Shown in pieces: positions 12,090-25,455 of a stretch of DNA of 64,000 nt; positions within the stretch are counted from its first letter, which is position 1, and each line of letters starts with the position of its first letter. The stretch comes from Hirsutella rhossiliensis. Lineage: Eukaryota; Ascomycota; Sordariomycetes; Hypocreales; Ophiocordycipitaceae. The notes below the pieces were generated by a model. It saw only the letters and a program-made list of their open reading frames with translations, was not told the origin of the DNA and did not search any database. The stretch is from contig NW_025408671.1 in NCBI RefSeq assembly GCF_020360975.1, positions 868,001 through 932,000 on the forward strand, given 5' to 3'. A program made the position numbers and the translations under genes.

Positions 12090-12860
12090 AGGAATCGGCA
12101 TTTCCCTTTCTAAAGCGCGTAGGACCTCCTCTACTATCTTATACCGCTTCGTCTAATATACTATAATTACACTTCCTCCTACTATGCCCGTTAAGTCGGG
12201 ATATATACCCTTATTATAAGCCTCGGTAACTGCCTTTTTATACGGTACCTTCTTACCTATAGTTTCTAGTTAGCTAATTATCGATCTATAAGGCTAATAG
12301 CTTATTAAGATAGTATAAAAGAGAGACCTAAGGCCGAATATATCGAGAGCTAGACTTAACTTAAAACTAAATATTAGATAGTAGAAAGGGCTATCGGGAA
12401 GGCAGCCTCTATCTAGACCTAGTTTATTATATATAGATCTACTAAAATTATAGAGCAATAAGTCCCGAGATCCTAGGGTACTTTCGTAAATAAGAATATT
12501 TACTAGGCGAAGATCCGAGTAAACGACGCCGCGATTATAAATATAGGAGATAGCTTTAGCTAATTATTAATACTATAATATTCGTTAACGTAAGTTAATC
12601 GAAGGGTTGCTATTAATATAGGCTTAGAGATTGCCGTAGCTCGCTTAACCGAGTAGTAGACCGCGGCTATACTACCCGAGATATCTAAAAGTTTAGTACT
12701 ATAAGTATCTATAGCACTTAGAGCTATTATACTTACGTATACCTTACGATCCTTAGATATTCTCTAAGTTACTAAAGTATAAGTAGCTCGATAGAAAAGC
12801 AGAGATCGACTATTTCGGTAAGGTCTTCCGCCTAGAACTAAATCCGCTGCTTAAGCATAA
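12090..12860 (-). pseudogene. Ser/Thr protein kinase relic, RIPed
   Basis: The minus strand carries the C-lobe of an eukaryotic-type protein kinase in one frame, about 12640 down to 12090. The motifs match a fungus-specific kinase family: AKAISYIYNRGVVYSDL stands for the HxD catalytic loop, LLLYNFSRS for the DFG segment, LGLDRGCLPDSPFY for the activation segment, then ALDIFGLRSLFYTI for helix F and PYRS. Further on, KKAVTEAYNKGIYPDLTG and GGSVI match the C-terminal end of that family. The catalytic Asp of YSDL is retained, but the DFG Asp is now Asn and the first Gly Ser, consistent with G-to-A changes. The N-lobe (12640-12860) is less certain. Such kinases belong to expanded families, which would make them RIP targets. 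Confidence 0.75.
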
Positions 12861-12869
12861 CTCTAGGGT

Positions 12870-15020
12870 TAATTAATTTAATAGTGCTCGTAGAACTATT
12901 ATTTTCTATTATAAATATATAGGTAACGTAAAAGATTATAAGACCCTTAAGTTAAGATTAGTAGATAGTAGCTACTATAAACGGTAAACCTTAAGACTAT
13001 TACCTTACTACTTCGCATAGAAGCCGCGAGCGTGTCCTTAAGGCTAGAATAGAGGTTATTCCGCTCCGGTGTTTTACTTATCGCTATAGAGTCCGTATAA
13101 ACTTATAAAATTTAGTAAGAGGGATCTTTAGTGCGCTTACTTTAGCCGTACCTCTTATATATTAATTAAAATAACTTAAAAATAATAATTTACGTTATAT
13201 CCTTAGCCTTAATTTAACCTAAGCTGCTATATAGTGCGGCTGCCTAAGCGACCCTAGTCGGTGGTCTATATAGTATGTCTAGTCCGGCGGTCCCTTAACT
13301 CTTTAAAAGCTTAAGAGTACTATAAAAAGGACCGAACTTACTAGGTTAATAAGTAAATTAACTCTCTTATATAAGTTATTATCGATTACGCTATTATTAC
13401 TATATTACCTCTATTTATATTTCCTAACCTCCTTTATATTAGTTTAGTCTACTTAAGCGGTCCTATTATATATATCTCTAATCTTATTTAAGTATATATA
13501 AGAACTACGTTTCCGTTAAAATTTACTTATATAGTACTCGGGGTAGTATAGAGACCTTTAAATTCGACCCTTATAACGAGCTAAGCAAAGCAGGCTATAG
13601 AGTTATCGAGGTTAAGATAGGCTCGAATAAGGTTAAGGCTATATATAGTAAGTATACTTACGCCGTCTATAACCCTATAACTAATAGTAAGCCCTCCTAC
13701 CTAGTACTTTAGCACGTAAAATATATAAATTAGGAACTCTAGTAGCGTTAAATAGGACTAAAACATTCGTTTTAGCTTACTTAATCTACTAAGTATAGTT
13801 AAGAGGATAGACTAGCGAAGTATACGAGGTATAATAGGAGTTTACCTATTATTATTATTACCTACTTTAGAAATCTACCTAGTAAGTATATATAACTTAT
13901 AAAGAACCTAGAAAGGTCTACTTACCTTAATTAATAGTTATGCTACCTATAACTAAATGCCTTTGCCTTTTCTAGCGTCTTATTAATCGCCCTTTCTATA
14001 AGTGCTTTACTATTACCCTATTAAAGCTTATCGGCTAAATACTATATTCCTTCGTTTATAAAGATCTTACTCGTAAATTTACTCCTTTATTCGATAAAAC
14101 TTATAACTATTCTCTACTAAAGTTCGCGTGCTTAAGTCTTTATTTCTAGTAAGTTAGCGATAAAATAATCTATTTATAGGTTCGGATAAATAACTAAAAG
14201 GGATTCCGCTTTAACTATAGCCTAAATAAGATAACCGCTAATAGCCCCTAGCAATATACGCGTCGCAATAAGAATCGCGTTCTTTAACTAATCGTATTAG
14301 TCGTGTTCCTACGGCGTAAATCTAAAATATAAGGTAGAATAAATCTTAAGGGAAAAATCACGTGCGAGGACGGTAGGGAGTAAGAATCAGAGCTAGTAGA
14401 CCGGGATAGTAAGTAGGTAAGGTCGGCAAGTGCGGTATTAAGGGTAAAGGGGGTAAGGAGGGTAAGGAGAGTAAGGAAGAGGGTCCTAATAAAAAATCTC
14501 TCTTAATTTTATATAGGATATACGTATATGCTTATTACGCGCTTAAAGTGCTTAACTACGGTAGATAGCTAGTTAATTTTAATTACTAGCTAGAGTAACT
14601 TTTTTAGAGAAAAGCATAGGACTAAGAGGTATCTCGTAATTATAAAGTAGGGTCGTATAGCCTCTAAAGGAGCTCGTTAGAGATTAATTAATTATATTAC
14701 TAGCCCCCGTTCTTTACTCTCTATTTCGTTGTATATATGCCTTATAATGCCTTTAAATGCGCGTACGGAGTAATCCCGCCCTAAGCCCTCTCCTATATAA
14801 ATCTTTACCCCTAGACGTTCTCTCTAAGCTAACTATGCTAAAATAAAGTTTCTCTAATTAGCTCGGGAACCGTCGAGAGAGATAGGAGGGGAATATAATA
14901 TTATAATAAGTCGAATAAGATAGGATTTATTACTTTAGATATTAATAACGGGACGGGAGGAGATAGAGGACTTATCTAAAGTACCTAAGTAAAAAGCTAA
15001 ACGGGCTTACTCTATATAGG
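12870..15020. other. RIPed DNA, nothing recognised
   Basis: I see no gene or element signature here. A purine-rich stretch with repeated GGTAAGG-like units lies at about 14405-14485 on the plus strand, and the remainder is TpA-rich with dense stops in all frames. Confidence 0.5.
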
Positions 15021-15025
15021 TCTTC

Positions 15026-15245
15026 CCGGTTATAAAGCGACTAGACAACGTACTATAGCTCTCTTTACCTACGCGTTCCTTACTATATACTAATATTCGC
15101 TATTACGACTTAAACGTCTATATAAAGCACGTCTCGCTTAGGGCTAATCCGGTCCTTATATACCTTCTTATTACTCTACGTCCGTATTTCGCTCTTAAGG
15201 GTGCCGTATTTCGATATATAGGACGAGGTTGCTATTAATAATGCC
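15026..15245 (+). pseudogene. Partial paralog of the membrane-protein relic at 16764
   Basis: The plus-strand frame beginning IKRLDNVL and continuing through LSLPTRSLLYTNIRYYDLNVY matches the N-terminal part of the relic at 16764-17290 (IKRLDNFVRLSLSKYYFL and so on). After about 130 bases the match moves to another frame, so a small indel is present. Bases shared near CTCGTTTATAAAG-like and TATATAAAGCACGTCTCG blocks make the homology visible at DNA level as well. It is a truncated, RIPed member of the same family. Confidence 0.5.
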
Positions 15246-16763
15246 CCCCTTTTAGTATAGGTAGGTCTATAGATCTCTACGGTAGGCGTAGGTCTTACTT
15301 AATTAGTCTTATACCGAGCTTATACTATATATACTATAGGTAATATAGCTAACGATATAGTATAGTAGTAAGACTATAAGTCCTATAATAGAGTTTAGGT
15401 AAAGTATTATTGCCTATTCTTTATATTATAGGTATATAGAGTATATAGGTATCTACGGAGCCGGATTTTTAGTATATATAGCACCGAATAGCGATAAAGT
15501 CTTTACTATTTTAACTCTTCTATAACTTAAAAAGGCGCTATTAAGCTACCTATAATAAGATAATAGCATCGTATCTTATTACTCTATGCTCGATTAAGTA
15601 CGGTTACCTTAATAATATTAGTTAGAAGAGGTATAGCTATAACGAACCGTGCTAACTTAGAGTCGAACCGTTTTAGATTATTACCGAAACTTACGAGAGG
15701 TATATATAGGACAAAACATTCCGTAGTAAGTTCTACGACCTTAGAGATAAAGTATCTCTATTCTATTACTAGGAGTATCGAAAGCTTAGTAAGAATAGAA
15801 ATTTTTAAGGGCCTTTTAGGTTAGGTATAGGAGTAAATATCCCGGTTTTTAAGAGCATTACCGCTAAAATAGAAATAAGTATACGCGAAATATAGTAAAT
15901 AGAGACTAGAAGAATCGTTAAACTAGCTAGTTACGGTATAAGCGCGGTTTTTATAGAGGGTTAAGGATCGTGTTCTATTAATAAGTTAGATAGCGATAAG
16001 GGTAGAGTACTTTTAGAAAAGGCGATAGAGATAATTCTTAAGGGGACGAATAAGCTAAAGGAATCGCTAAGTAACTAGTTATCTTTTCCGTCTTAGAGAT
16101 CTACCCTCTATTCCTTCTCTTCCCGCCTAATAATCCTGCCTTTTCTTAATACTCCTAACTAACGGCCCCGATAAGACCGAGATTAAGAACGACTAAGGGA
16201 GAGCTAGGTTCTTAGCTCTACGAGCTAGTATAAAGCCTATCTTACGGAATTATTATAGCTAAAAGTTATACTTCCTATAGCCGCGCTATTATCTTATAAA
16301 TCCTAATATAGAATAGAGCAACGATACCTTTTGCTCGTGCTTTAACCTTCCTTATTTAATCTATTACTACTAGAGAGCCTATAGTATTAAGACGGCTATG
16401 TTTATTTTAACTATAGACCTAGGAAAATTGCCCTTTACGTATGCCTATAGCGTTCCGACCCCCTTATTAAGGCGAGCTTAGATATATATAAGCTATAGTA
16501 TATAAACTAGGTTATATATACTACTAGTAATGCCGATCTACTAAATAGCCTTATAACGGGGGGCTAACCGCATTAATCTACTAAAGACATACCGTTCCGC
16601 CTACCTTACTCTAAATAGGCCGCTTTAATATAAAGGAACCTTACCCGCCTTATATATATAAATTATTATATTAACTATATCCTAGTCTCGAGGCAAAGAT
16701 AGTATAACCTTACTACGGATAAAGCACCTATTACTACCTTACTCTCGGTATATATACTCGTTT

Positions 16764-17290
16764 ATAAAACGGCTAGATAACTTCGTAAGGCTCTCTTTAT
16801 CTAAGTATTACTTTCTAAGTACTAAAATTCGCTTTTATAACTTAACCTTATATAAAGCACGTCTCGTTCCGAGGAAGCTCGGTGCTCTTATTCTTAACTC
16901 TAAGTCCGAGTTCCGCTCTCTTTATTATTTAAGGTCGCCGAATTTCGATATATACGACGAGATTACCGTTAAGGAGGTTATCGAGGCCGGTATCGTGTTT
17001 ACTATAACCACGGTCTTTATAGGGCCTTACCTATACTAGATAATTAGGGTTAAGCTACGAGAAGCTTTACGTAAGCGAAGTTAGGCATTGATTCCTATAG
17101 TATGTCTCTTCTTAGGTAGCGGTTTACTATTCGCCGCTTTATTCGGTAGTATAAGAAATATACTCCTACTAAGCGTCCTTACCTACCCCTTCTTTATAGC
17201 CTAGAAAGGGGTTACTATATTATACGTCGATATTATTAAGGTACTCCCTATTTAGGTCCGTCTAATTACCTCCCCGATATACTTATAATT
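16764..17290 (+). pseudogene. Membrane-protein relic, possibly DUF6594-like
   Basis: One plus-strand frame stays open for about 175 codons with only a few TAG stops. The N-terminal half is charged (IKRLDNFVRLSLSK, LYKARLVPRKLGALI). It is followed by EITVKEVIEAGIVFTITTVF, a short polar loop with KLREALRKRS, and two hydrophobic stretches (IPIVCLFLGSGLLFAALF and ILLLSVLTYPFFIA) that look like membrane helices. The layout of a coiled charged region followed by C-terminal membrane spans resembles fungal proteins with the DUF6594 domain; that is a family impression from memory, not a search result. It has a broken paralog 1.7 kb upstream, so the family was locally duplicated. Confidence 0.5.
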
Positions 17291-18094
17291 TATAGCTTAT
17301 TTAAGTCGTCGATCCCTTAATTTACGCCTATTTTTCTCGCGCTATTAAGTCTATTCCCTCTATTAAGGCGAGAATTATTATTTATAGACTAGTATTAGCC
17401 TTTTACCTACCGTTTATTAGGGCGGCCGTCTAGTAATTTAGACGATCTAGTATCGAATACTAGTGCGCTGCTCTAATAGTATCTTACTTAACTATCGTTA
17501 TTATAGTTATAGCGATATAGAGGAAGATATAGTGTTTCCGTCGTTTTAGCCGGCACTCTAACTAGTATTAGCTAGAGTAGCCGACGTTAAACTAGGGCAT
17601 ATAGTAGCTTAGAGCAGTAAGCGGATTAATATTCCTAGCATTATCTATGCTCCTAGTATATTCTATAACTAGTCGGGTAAGACACTAGTTTAGAGGTTAG
17701 TATAGACTTTATCTAGCGATTTTATTTATACTAGCAGTACCTCTAGATAGTATAATAAGAGAGCGCTAGAGAAAACGGGTAGAAAGAGAGATAGAGATAT
17801 AACTATCTATAGTAATAAAATCCGGCACTAAACGGTCGACAGAGCACCTAGTATAATTCTAAGGGCACTTAATTAAGCGACGGTGATTTATATTACTATT
17901 AGCCCTCTACCCACGGCTACTTCCTTTAATTTAAGCGTCCTAAGTTTAGGCTATACGCTTATACCGTATTAGTTAATATAAACGCTTTAAGTAATCCTTC
18001 TATAGTTAGAAGCGGGATACGAAGGTGCCTTCTAAAGTATTAAAGGAAGCTATGCCTTCCGCGTAAATCATCTCGTATATATAATCTTTAGTTT

Positions 18095-18790
18095 AGCTAA
18101 TAAAACATACTCCTTAAATAAACATCTATAAGTTCGCGTATCCTTCTACTCGTCGTTTAAAAGCTATATATAAAACAAGCACTACCTCGAAGAAGGGCTC
18201 GCTTAAGATAACTAGCTCGCCTAGCTCCGAACTCTACGTTATTAAAGGTGTTTAGGCGTTTAGACGTGCCCTACTTATATATATAAACGAAGCATTAATT
18301 CTATCTAAAAATAGGGGGGACGACGAGTTTACTCTCGACGACTATATTTCTAATAATAGTAGCGAGCGGATTATAGATTCGTAGCTATTCTAGCGTTCTA
18401 TACCCCGTCCTAGGATAAGGCAGCGATAATCTCTTATTATACTTATGCTAGAGAGTAAAAGAGAGCAATAAGCAACCTTAGATAAGCGTAGTAGCGAGGG
18501 GCCTCGATCTAACGTTTAAGACACTCTAGCTATATACGACCGTTAGAAAGCTATGGCACCTCTATCGTTACGAACGACTCGTCGTAGTATACTTACGACC
18601 GAGTTAACTAACTCTCTCCGATTTAGACTTATACGGAAAAGGCAGTAAGGGATATTCGTAACCGATACTATATTTAATTATTAGCACGTATTATAAGATA
18701 CGCTAAACTTAAGGCAATTTCTAAAGAAGTCTTATATAAAGGTAAGCGAAGATATTAATACTAGCTCGTAGAATAGATATTTACTAGAGG
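18095..18790 (+). pseudogene. Possible RIPed ORF, unrecognised
   Basis: A plus-strand frame of about 230 codons has roughly eleven TAG/TAA stops, a little below the local background. It reads with plausible protein composition: TRRLKAIYKTSTTSKKGSLK, then GDDEFTLDDYISNNSSERII, then APLSLRTTRRSILTTELTNS. No family is recognised. The modest stop depletion is the only evidence of coding, so this is a weak call. Confidence 0.25.
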
Positions 18791-19009
18791 AGGCATCTAG
18801 GGACCAATACTATTTTAGGGGTTAGTAAAGACTTATAATTAGAACTTAATACGTTTATCTAGTCTATAAGACTTATAAGGCCCCTCGCTTGCTCCTTCGA
18901 GACCTATAAGCTCGTTGCTGTTTATGCCTCTGCCTAGGGGTTTGCTATCTTCGCTTAGGCGTTTAAAACTCCGCATTTATCCTCCCGGAGACTCTATTAT
19001 AGACCTTCT

Positions 19010-19160
19010 CCTTAACTAGGATATCTCCGGCTTCTATATCTACGCGCCGATTACATCGGCTAATTCTCTAAATCTATTAGCAGCTACATTCTAAATAGGC
19101 GCCGGGGCGAAGAGTAACTAGGCGGACCGCCTCTTTTATATTATATAGACTAGCCCGCAG
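19010..19160. repeat. Dispersed repeat R1, copy 1
   Basis: This segment matches 40143-40302 in the same orientation at about four bases in five, with shared blocks such as TTCTATATCTACGCGCCGAT and CTAACTCTC-flanked AACTAGGCGGAC. Both copies are RIPed. The homology stops abruptly on the right at about 19160, whereas copy 2 abuts the truncated end of a LINE. I do not recognise the repeat; it may be part of a larger unannotated element. Confidence 0.7.
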
Positions 19161-20099
19161 CTCTCCTATAGTAGAGTTAGGGGTTTAGCGTAACGTAGGA
19201 TTCTGCCTATTAATTTCTCTTTACTTGTCTTGGCCCTAAGTAGCAATATATATATATACGTATAGAAGGTCGGGAGGTAGCGAAGCTTATAGTATACGAA
19301 GCCTTATAATAAGGGGACGGCTGCCTACGTCGGTATCTACTTCGGAAGAAGAAGGTAGCCTCTATAAGACCTATATCCGCGGTTACCGAGGTACGGATGT
19401 TTTATAATACTAATTAGATATAACAGTTATAAAATATTAGTAAATAGGCAGGGGCTCTAAAGCGAGCGGCTCCTAAGACTCGGTCCGGCTAACTAACTAA
19501 CTTATTACGTTTACTTAGGGGCGAGTGTCCTATTTCCTACTAACACGGGGTAAATATAACCCGTAAAATGCAAATCCGACTATCCTTTATCTAAGCCCCT
19601 AAGAAGACTATAAGGGCTACGCTATAACTAGCACGCGGCTAAGCAAAGAAGGCGTAAAGCTACTATAGCTATCTTACCTATTCTTTCCTTAAATACTTCC
19701 CTTACTAGTAATCTAATAAGTTTTTTCTATTTCCTCGTTTTCCCTTTTACTAACCCTTATTCTTTCCTAACCCTTAGTATTAGACCGATACTCTACTTCC
19801 GAGACTATTTACCTAATTTTAATTTTAATTTTGCTTTCCTCCTTTACTAGCTAAGAAGAGTCTATATATAAGCCTATAAGCTAAATATTAGCCCCTATAG
19901 TAAGTAATATAAACCTAGGTAATACTATTAATAGGAATAGCCTTTTTTAATATAAGACTCTATCTCTCTTTCTTTACTCTAGTAGAAGAATAGCTTAGTC
20001 CGAATTCGAGATAACTAAAGGAGATCGCGCGCCCGACGGAGAGAGTATATCTAGAAGCTCGAATAGCGACTTAGAGTATATGAGCTCTAGGGCATCGAG

Positions 20100-20520
20100 G
20101 CTTCGACCGAGATCTAGATAGCCGCGAGGAGAGTAGCTAAGGAGAATAAGTAGCTATAGGAGCTTCTTAATAGGTATAGCTTTAGTAACGGCTATATTGC
20201 CTATTTCTTATAGTCGGGCACTTTCGTGCTACTTAATACCGACTAAGGCTATCCTTTTTACGCCGGCGACCCTAGGGCCGCCGTCTAGTTATTAGAATAG
20301 CTCTTAGTACCGCGTCGACTAGCCGGTCTAGATTAAGACTTCTCCTTCTCTTTACCGAGATAGTTATATCGGGAGCCCTCTACTACTAGCGGGTCGACGA
20401 TAAGGTCGTCTATCTAGGAGTCGTTGTAGCTTACGACGTCCTCCTACGGCTATTAATATTATATAGGTATAGCTACTATAGTTATAGGCTTAAGGGTTTA
20501 ATCTAAATACCTATTAATAA
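20100..20520 (+). pseudogene. bZIP-like fungal protein relic, RIPed
   Basis: A plus-strand frame reads IAARRVAKENK, an in-frame TAG for Gln, then ELLNRYSFSNGYIAYFL, SGTFVLLNTD, AGDPRAAV and LLVPRRLAGLD. The basic IAARRVAKENK stretch followed by a Leu-rich helix and a later LLVPRR motif matches a type of short bZIP-related protein common in Pezizomycotina. All interruptions are TAA or TAG at likely Gln or Trp positions. The 5' end is uncertain, and the frame dissolves after about 20520. If intact it would be a nuclear DNA-binding protein. I am fairly sure of the family resemblance but not of the exact gene. Confidence 0.6.
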
Positions 20521-20529
20521 CCCCGTTTA

Positions 20530-23500
20530 GTCGTGCGAGTACTACGCGATAAGGCAGTATTTATTATAAGTATCCGTCTCCGTCGATACTAGATAGTCCT
20601 AGCTAACCTATAGCTATAATATAGGCTATGTTTATAGGCAACCGTCTAGTAATATACTTATAATACTCTCTACTAATATATATATATTTAGACTCGATAA
20701 TACTATATTACGGTCCTCTAAGAAGCACCGCCGGCGGTTAATTCCTATACCTTATTTAGCGGTAATAGTAGAAATATATATATTAATACTAGGAATTGCC
20801 TATAAATATAAATATTCCCTTTAAAGCTATTACCTATTCTATAACTATATTTTATCGAAGCCTAGAGATTAAGGTAGTAGTTATTAGCTCTATAAGCCTA
20901 TAGTTAATTAGTAACTATAAATCCGCTATCTTAGCGAACGTTAGCTAAGTACGCGTAAGCAAATATAATATAGTAAGGCATTTAAGCGTATAAAGCCTAG
21001 ATTTATCTTATAACCTATAGTCTTAGTAGTTACGCGAATGTAAGACTCTAACTATTACTTATTAGTTCCGCTGCTACCTTAAGAGGTCTAGCTGCCTAGT
21101 ATAGAGGGAAGAGCTACTTTAGGAGCTATAGTCTTTTATATATTATCCTATATAAAGCTTATAAGGTTTCGTAGCTAGTAATTAATCTAGGTCGAGTAGT
21201 ATTTAGTATACGGCGCGCGTATAGTATGCCTGCCTATTTCTATTAAATATAATTTAGTATACCTACCTCGACCTAATTCCTCCTTAAGGTATATTTTAGC
21301 TCTAGTATACTATTAATATACTAGTTGCCTCGGGCTTTAGCCTTATAGTAGAAGTTCGAGCACTATAAAGTCTAAAACTTTCCTTAGCCCTAGCTACGTA
21401 TTTCTATAGCACCTACGTAAAGCCCTCTACCGAGCTTAAGTATCCGAACTACGATATATTAGCCGTCTTCTATACTAATTTTCACCGATAGTAGATAAAG
21501 CTAGCCCTTATACTAAGGATAAGCGAGTCTTTAACTTAGCAATATACGTAGAAGCACTCCTCGCTACCGCCCCTAAATATAACTATAACTTACCGGGCTA
21601 GTATAAAGGCAGTAAACTAAATAGAGTTCCTAACTTATATAGGAAGTAGCGAGAAGCCTTTATATCTAGCGCGGCATAAGTCTAGCAAAGGTCGGTATTT
21701 ATATATATAGTAGCGCTACCTAATATAGAGCAACTATATTCCGACCGCGATTAATATTATATATATTTAGTAGCGGGCTACTTACTAGTATACGTTAATA
21801 AAAACGACCTAAAATCCTATTTAAAGGTTTATATTATATTATATAGGATATACTAGGGCTTCTAAAGCCTAGCTAATATCGAGGAGCTAAGTCCGTTCCT
21901 TAGTATAGTATATAAGCCGAGCCTACTATATAAGAGTAGGGCGATAGATTATCGTAAGATCGGTAAAGAGTCGGTTATAGTTCGTTACTTTCCTAGTATA
22001 TAGTCCCCTATATCGGGAGTAGCGTAAATAGATAGCCGTATAGTAAACGCGCCTTAGATATCGCCTACTATAGGTATAACTATTAGAACTATTACCTTAT
22101 AGTTAATACTTATAGTCTACGCTCCCTGCGCCGATAGCTATAGCGATACGACTCCCTAGGGTGCGACTATCCGGTCTATAGGTATAGGCGCTGTGCTAGG
22201 GAAGCCTATAACTATATATATCGATAATAATAGTAACGACCAGCTCTCTATATAATAGGTAGTAGGGCAAGATAAACGACTATAACCGGGCTACTTATTC
22301 TTCTTATAAACATCTAATATTATCCGAAGAACCGACTAGGCTTACTAAGTATATAGGGCAAGAAAATCTAGATATAGTAGGACCTAACTATATAAGCGGT
22401 GCGTTATAGGGGGGAAGACTTACTAGTATTCGAGAGTATCCTAAAGAAGGGTTCCGCGGCATCGGTATTATATAGTATATATAGATTATATATAAGTAGA
22501 AACTATTATAGTTTAGATTCCTATTATATTAATATCCTTTAGTCGCGATAAAAAGTATATAGAACCTAGGGGCGTATTAAGGGGTTAAGGTTATAAAGCG
22601 TAGCCGTAAAGCTATCTAGCCCTAAGCCTACCTACGGGATTTATCTTTAAAGTAACTTATTACTAGCTACTTACCGTAAGGTAGTAGTATCGGCTATATA
22701 TATTATTATAAGGATAAAGCTATAGATAGAAATAAAGTTAAAGACACGCGGATACGACGTAATAATAAAACGATCTTTTATTTTAGCCTAGGTTATAGAA
22801 TCGTTAGCCGCGAGATCGTAGAATAAGTAAGGGGCCTCTTTAGAGTTAGCCGAGTAGAATAAGGTTATTTATATAGATAATTTACTTTAAGTATAGTACT
22901 ATATCTACTAGCCGGCTAATTATATCTATATAAGTAGCCCGAGTTTTATTCCTCTAAGCTAGGATAGGATTTTAGTAGTTATATTCCGCTCTATAAGTCT
23001 ATATACGTTATATACTATACGGTAGTAGCGGCGATAACGGCTATAAGTCGTTAACCTTATCTCCCTAGAATTACTCGCGGTATCGCTAAGTAAGCTATTT
23101 ATAGATAAAATTATCTTTATTAGTCCTTTTTAAGTATAGATAAAAGTAAGTAATTAGTAAAAGAGTTAAAGGTAGGCGTAGGCGGAGCTAGGTTAGCGCG
23201 TTACGGCTAGGATACTATCGAAGTTATTCGTAGGTACTAGTATAGCTAGAGGGAAGAAGAGGAGAAAGGGAAGGTAAGAGATATAAGGTCTCGGAGTCGT
23301 CTACGAGATAACGAGTAGGAGCTAGAAACTTATATAGCTAAACCGCGCCATTTATAGGACGCCCCCTAGCAACGCTATATCTAGGAATATATATATAAAC
23401 GTCTATTACTACGTCTATAGCTACGTTTAGCTATACTATAGCTAGTCGCTCGTATTAAGTAGCTATTAATATATATACCGTTAGTTTATACTTTATACCG

Positions 23501-24850
23501 CTTTCCCGAGCTATAGCGCGAAAAGGCTTATTAGTTATAAGTGCAACGTATATAGAATCGTAGCTTAGCCGTATTTACTTTATTATATAAACCACCTAGC
23601 TAAAAGTAAGATATATATCCTAATAGCTGCTGCTGCTAGAATAGCTAATATTGCTTATTACTAATTATAATATACTTCTATAGTAAGTTACCGAAATACG
23701 GACCGATAACTCGATTTATTAACTATTCTTCTAGGGGTGCTACTACCTTCTCTCGAGATAGCTACTATATATAGTAAGGACTTAGAAGTCTTTCTCCTAT
23801 AGCACTAAAACGGTAGCCGGAACGCGTTCCTACTTCGCACTATATTCTTAGGATAGTTACTATATATAGTAGTAAATAGATATTATTCCTCTATAAGTCG
23901 CTATATATTAGCTAGGTATATTTTTAATTCTTTAAGCCCTCGTTTTATAAAACTTAGCACCGTAGCTAGAACGTACTTCCGCTTATAAGATAGCTGCTAT
24001 AGTACGGTATACGGGTAGTTTCTAAGCCGGGGTTTTAACCGACCGGCCTATTATAGGTGCTAAAAAAACGCGCATCGTCTATATACTCTTCGGTCTCCGT
24101 AAAGTATAGCGTAAAGAACTCGGAAGTCTATCCCTTCCCTTAAGAACTATACTAGTCGCTCCCGCTTTATACCACGTCCTTAAGATAGCTTCTATACTTA
24201 GTAACGACGCCTCCCCTCGTTACCTAGTATACCTATAGCCCTTTCGATAGGATAATGCCTATAACTTACTAGCTATTAGGCCCTCCCTATAAAACATAAG
24301 CACCTTATAAGTTTATTGCGTATAGTACCCGCCTATCGCCCGCGGCTCTTATTATCTAGTATATAATCCTTCCTTACTATATATAAATATTAGGCTACCT
24401 CGTACTATTAAAGTAATCTGTATAGCTAATTAGATATAGCTAAATCGAGCGGTCTCTACTATAATCCTTTAATGCGACTAGGATACTAAACTATATATTT
24501 ATAGTGCTATAGTAACTAAAGATAGCGCGGCGGCAGATTATTAACTCCGGGGGTAGCTAAAGGCATAGTACGTTTAAAACTTTAATACTTAGAGCAATAC
24601 TTAGAGCCCGAATTCGGCTCTAGGTTATAGAGGAAGCGTCTACTTATACTCTAAGGGTCGAGAGGCGCGCTCTTTAAGCGGAAAGTAGCAGGGTTTAAAG
24701 TAGCAAGGTTTATAGTAGTAAGGTTTAGCGATATAAACGTTACGACCGGCCGCCCTTCGAGCTCGCCGTATACGGCCGCTACCGGCATAGATAGGTAACC
24801 TACTATAACGTCGTAGAGCCTATAGATAATAACGGCCGTGCTCTGCTTAT
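20530..24850. other. RIPed DNA, nothing recognised
   Basis: This 4.3-kb stretch has the usual RIP composition with many TA steps. I read both strands and saw no domain motif, RNA gene or terminal repeat that I could defend. Short TATATA runs are frequent. The left end of the DNA ligase relic may extend somewhat into the right part of this interval. Confidence 0.45.
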
Positions 24851-25455
24851 AGTTAATATACGCGTAAAATACTCTTAAATAAAATAACCGATCCTATTAT
24901 AACTAATTAGTAATAGAATTAAGAGAATTATGCCTATTAAGGCTCCTTTAGTTCTATTTTACTTACTTAGTAGTTACTCTACTATCTAGCTTATATTTCG
25001 CTACTCTTTTCCGCTTAAGGGATATATCCTCCTTAACTATATATAGGGTGCTTTATATATCCTAAATATTTATACTAGACTAGTTAAGGGGGTTACTTTT
25101 TAATATACTAATTATATTATCCTAGCTCCCTAACTTCCTAAGCTAAGTTTCCTCCTCGCTAGCTCTTTTATCTAGTACTATTAGACTCTTTTCGGCTATC
25201 TTTTATAGCTCTTAAAATCTAATAGCGTCCCTAAACAAGCGATCGCTATAGATCTTTAGCACGCGAGGAAAGCGTAAAGTATAATACTAAGCATTTACCG
25301 GCTTATTAAACCTAGCGCTAACTATTTCTACTATAAAGGGATTCGAGAATAGCTTAGTTAGTTATAGTCTCTATTCTAGTCTAAGTATAACGTCGAACTT
25401 AGGTAATAAGTTAGCTATCGGAACTTAAGTAAAGTAACTATAACTATTTAGATAC
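24850..25455 (-). pseudogene. ATP-dependent DNA ligase relic, C-terminal part
   Basis: On the minus strand the frame reads IKYLNSYSYFT, VPIANLLPKFDVILRLE, LTKLFSNPFIVEIVSARFNK, YYTLRFPRVLKIYSDRLF and DAIRF, with TAA or TAG at Gln positions. This matches the OB-fold and C-terminal segment of a fungal ATP-dependent DNA ligase domain protein (compare the family pattern PFVVEI-GAGFDKPANARYYTLRFPRVLKIHxDR). It is the direct continuation of the relic at 38028-39722: joining across the gypsy element and removing one ATAC copy keeps the frame without a gap. Its 3' end beyond about 24850 is uncertain. Ligase function is certainly lost. Confidence 0.8.
25452..25455. repeat. Target-site duplication ATAC, left
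   Basis: ATAC directly precedes the left LTR and is matched by ATAC directly after the right LTR at 38028-38031. Removing one copy together with the element restores the ligase reading frame, which supports the boundary. Confidence 0.85.
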
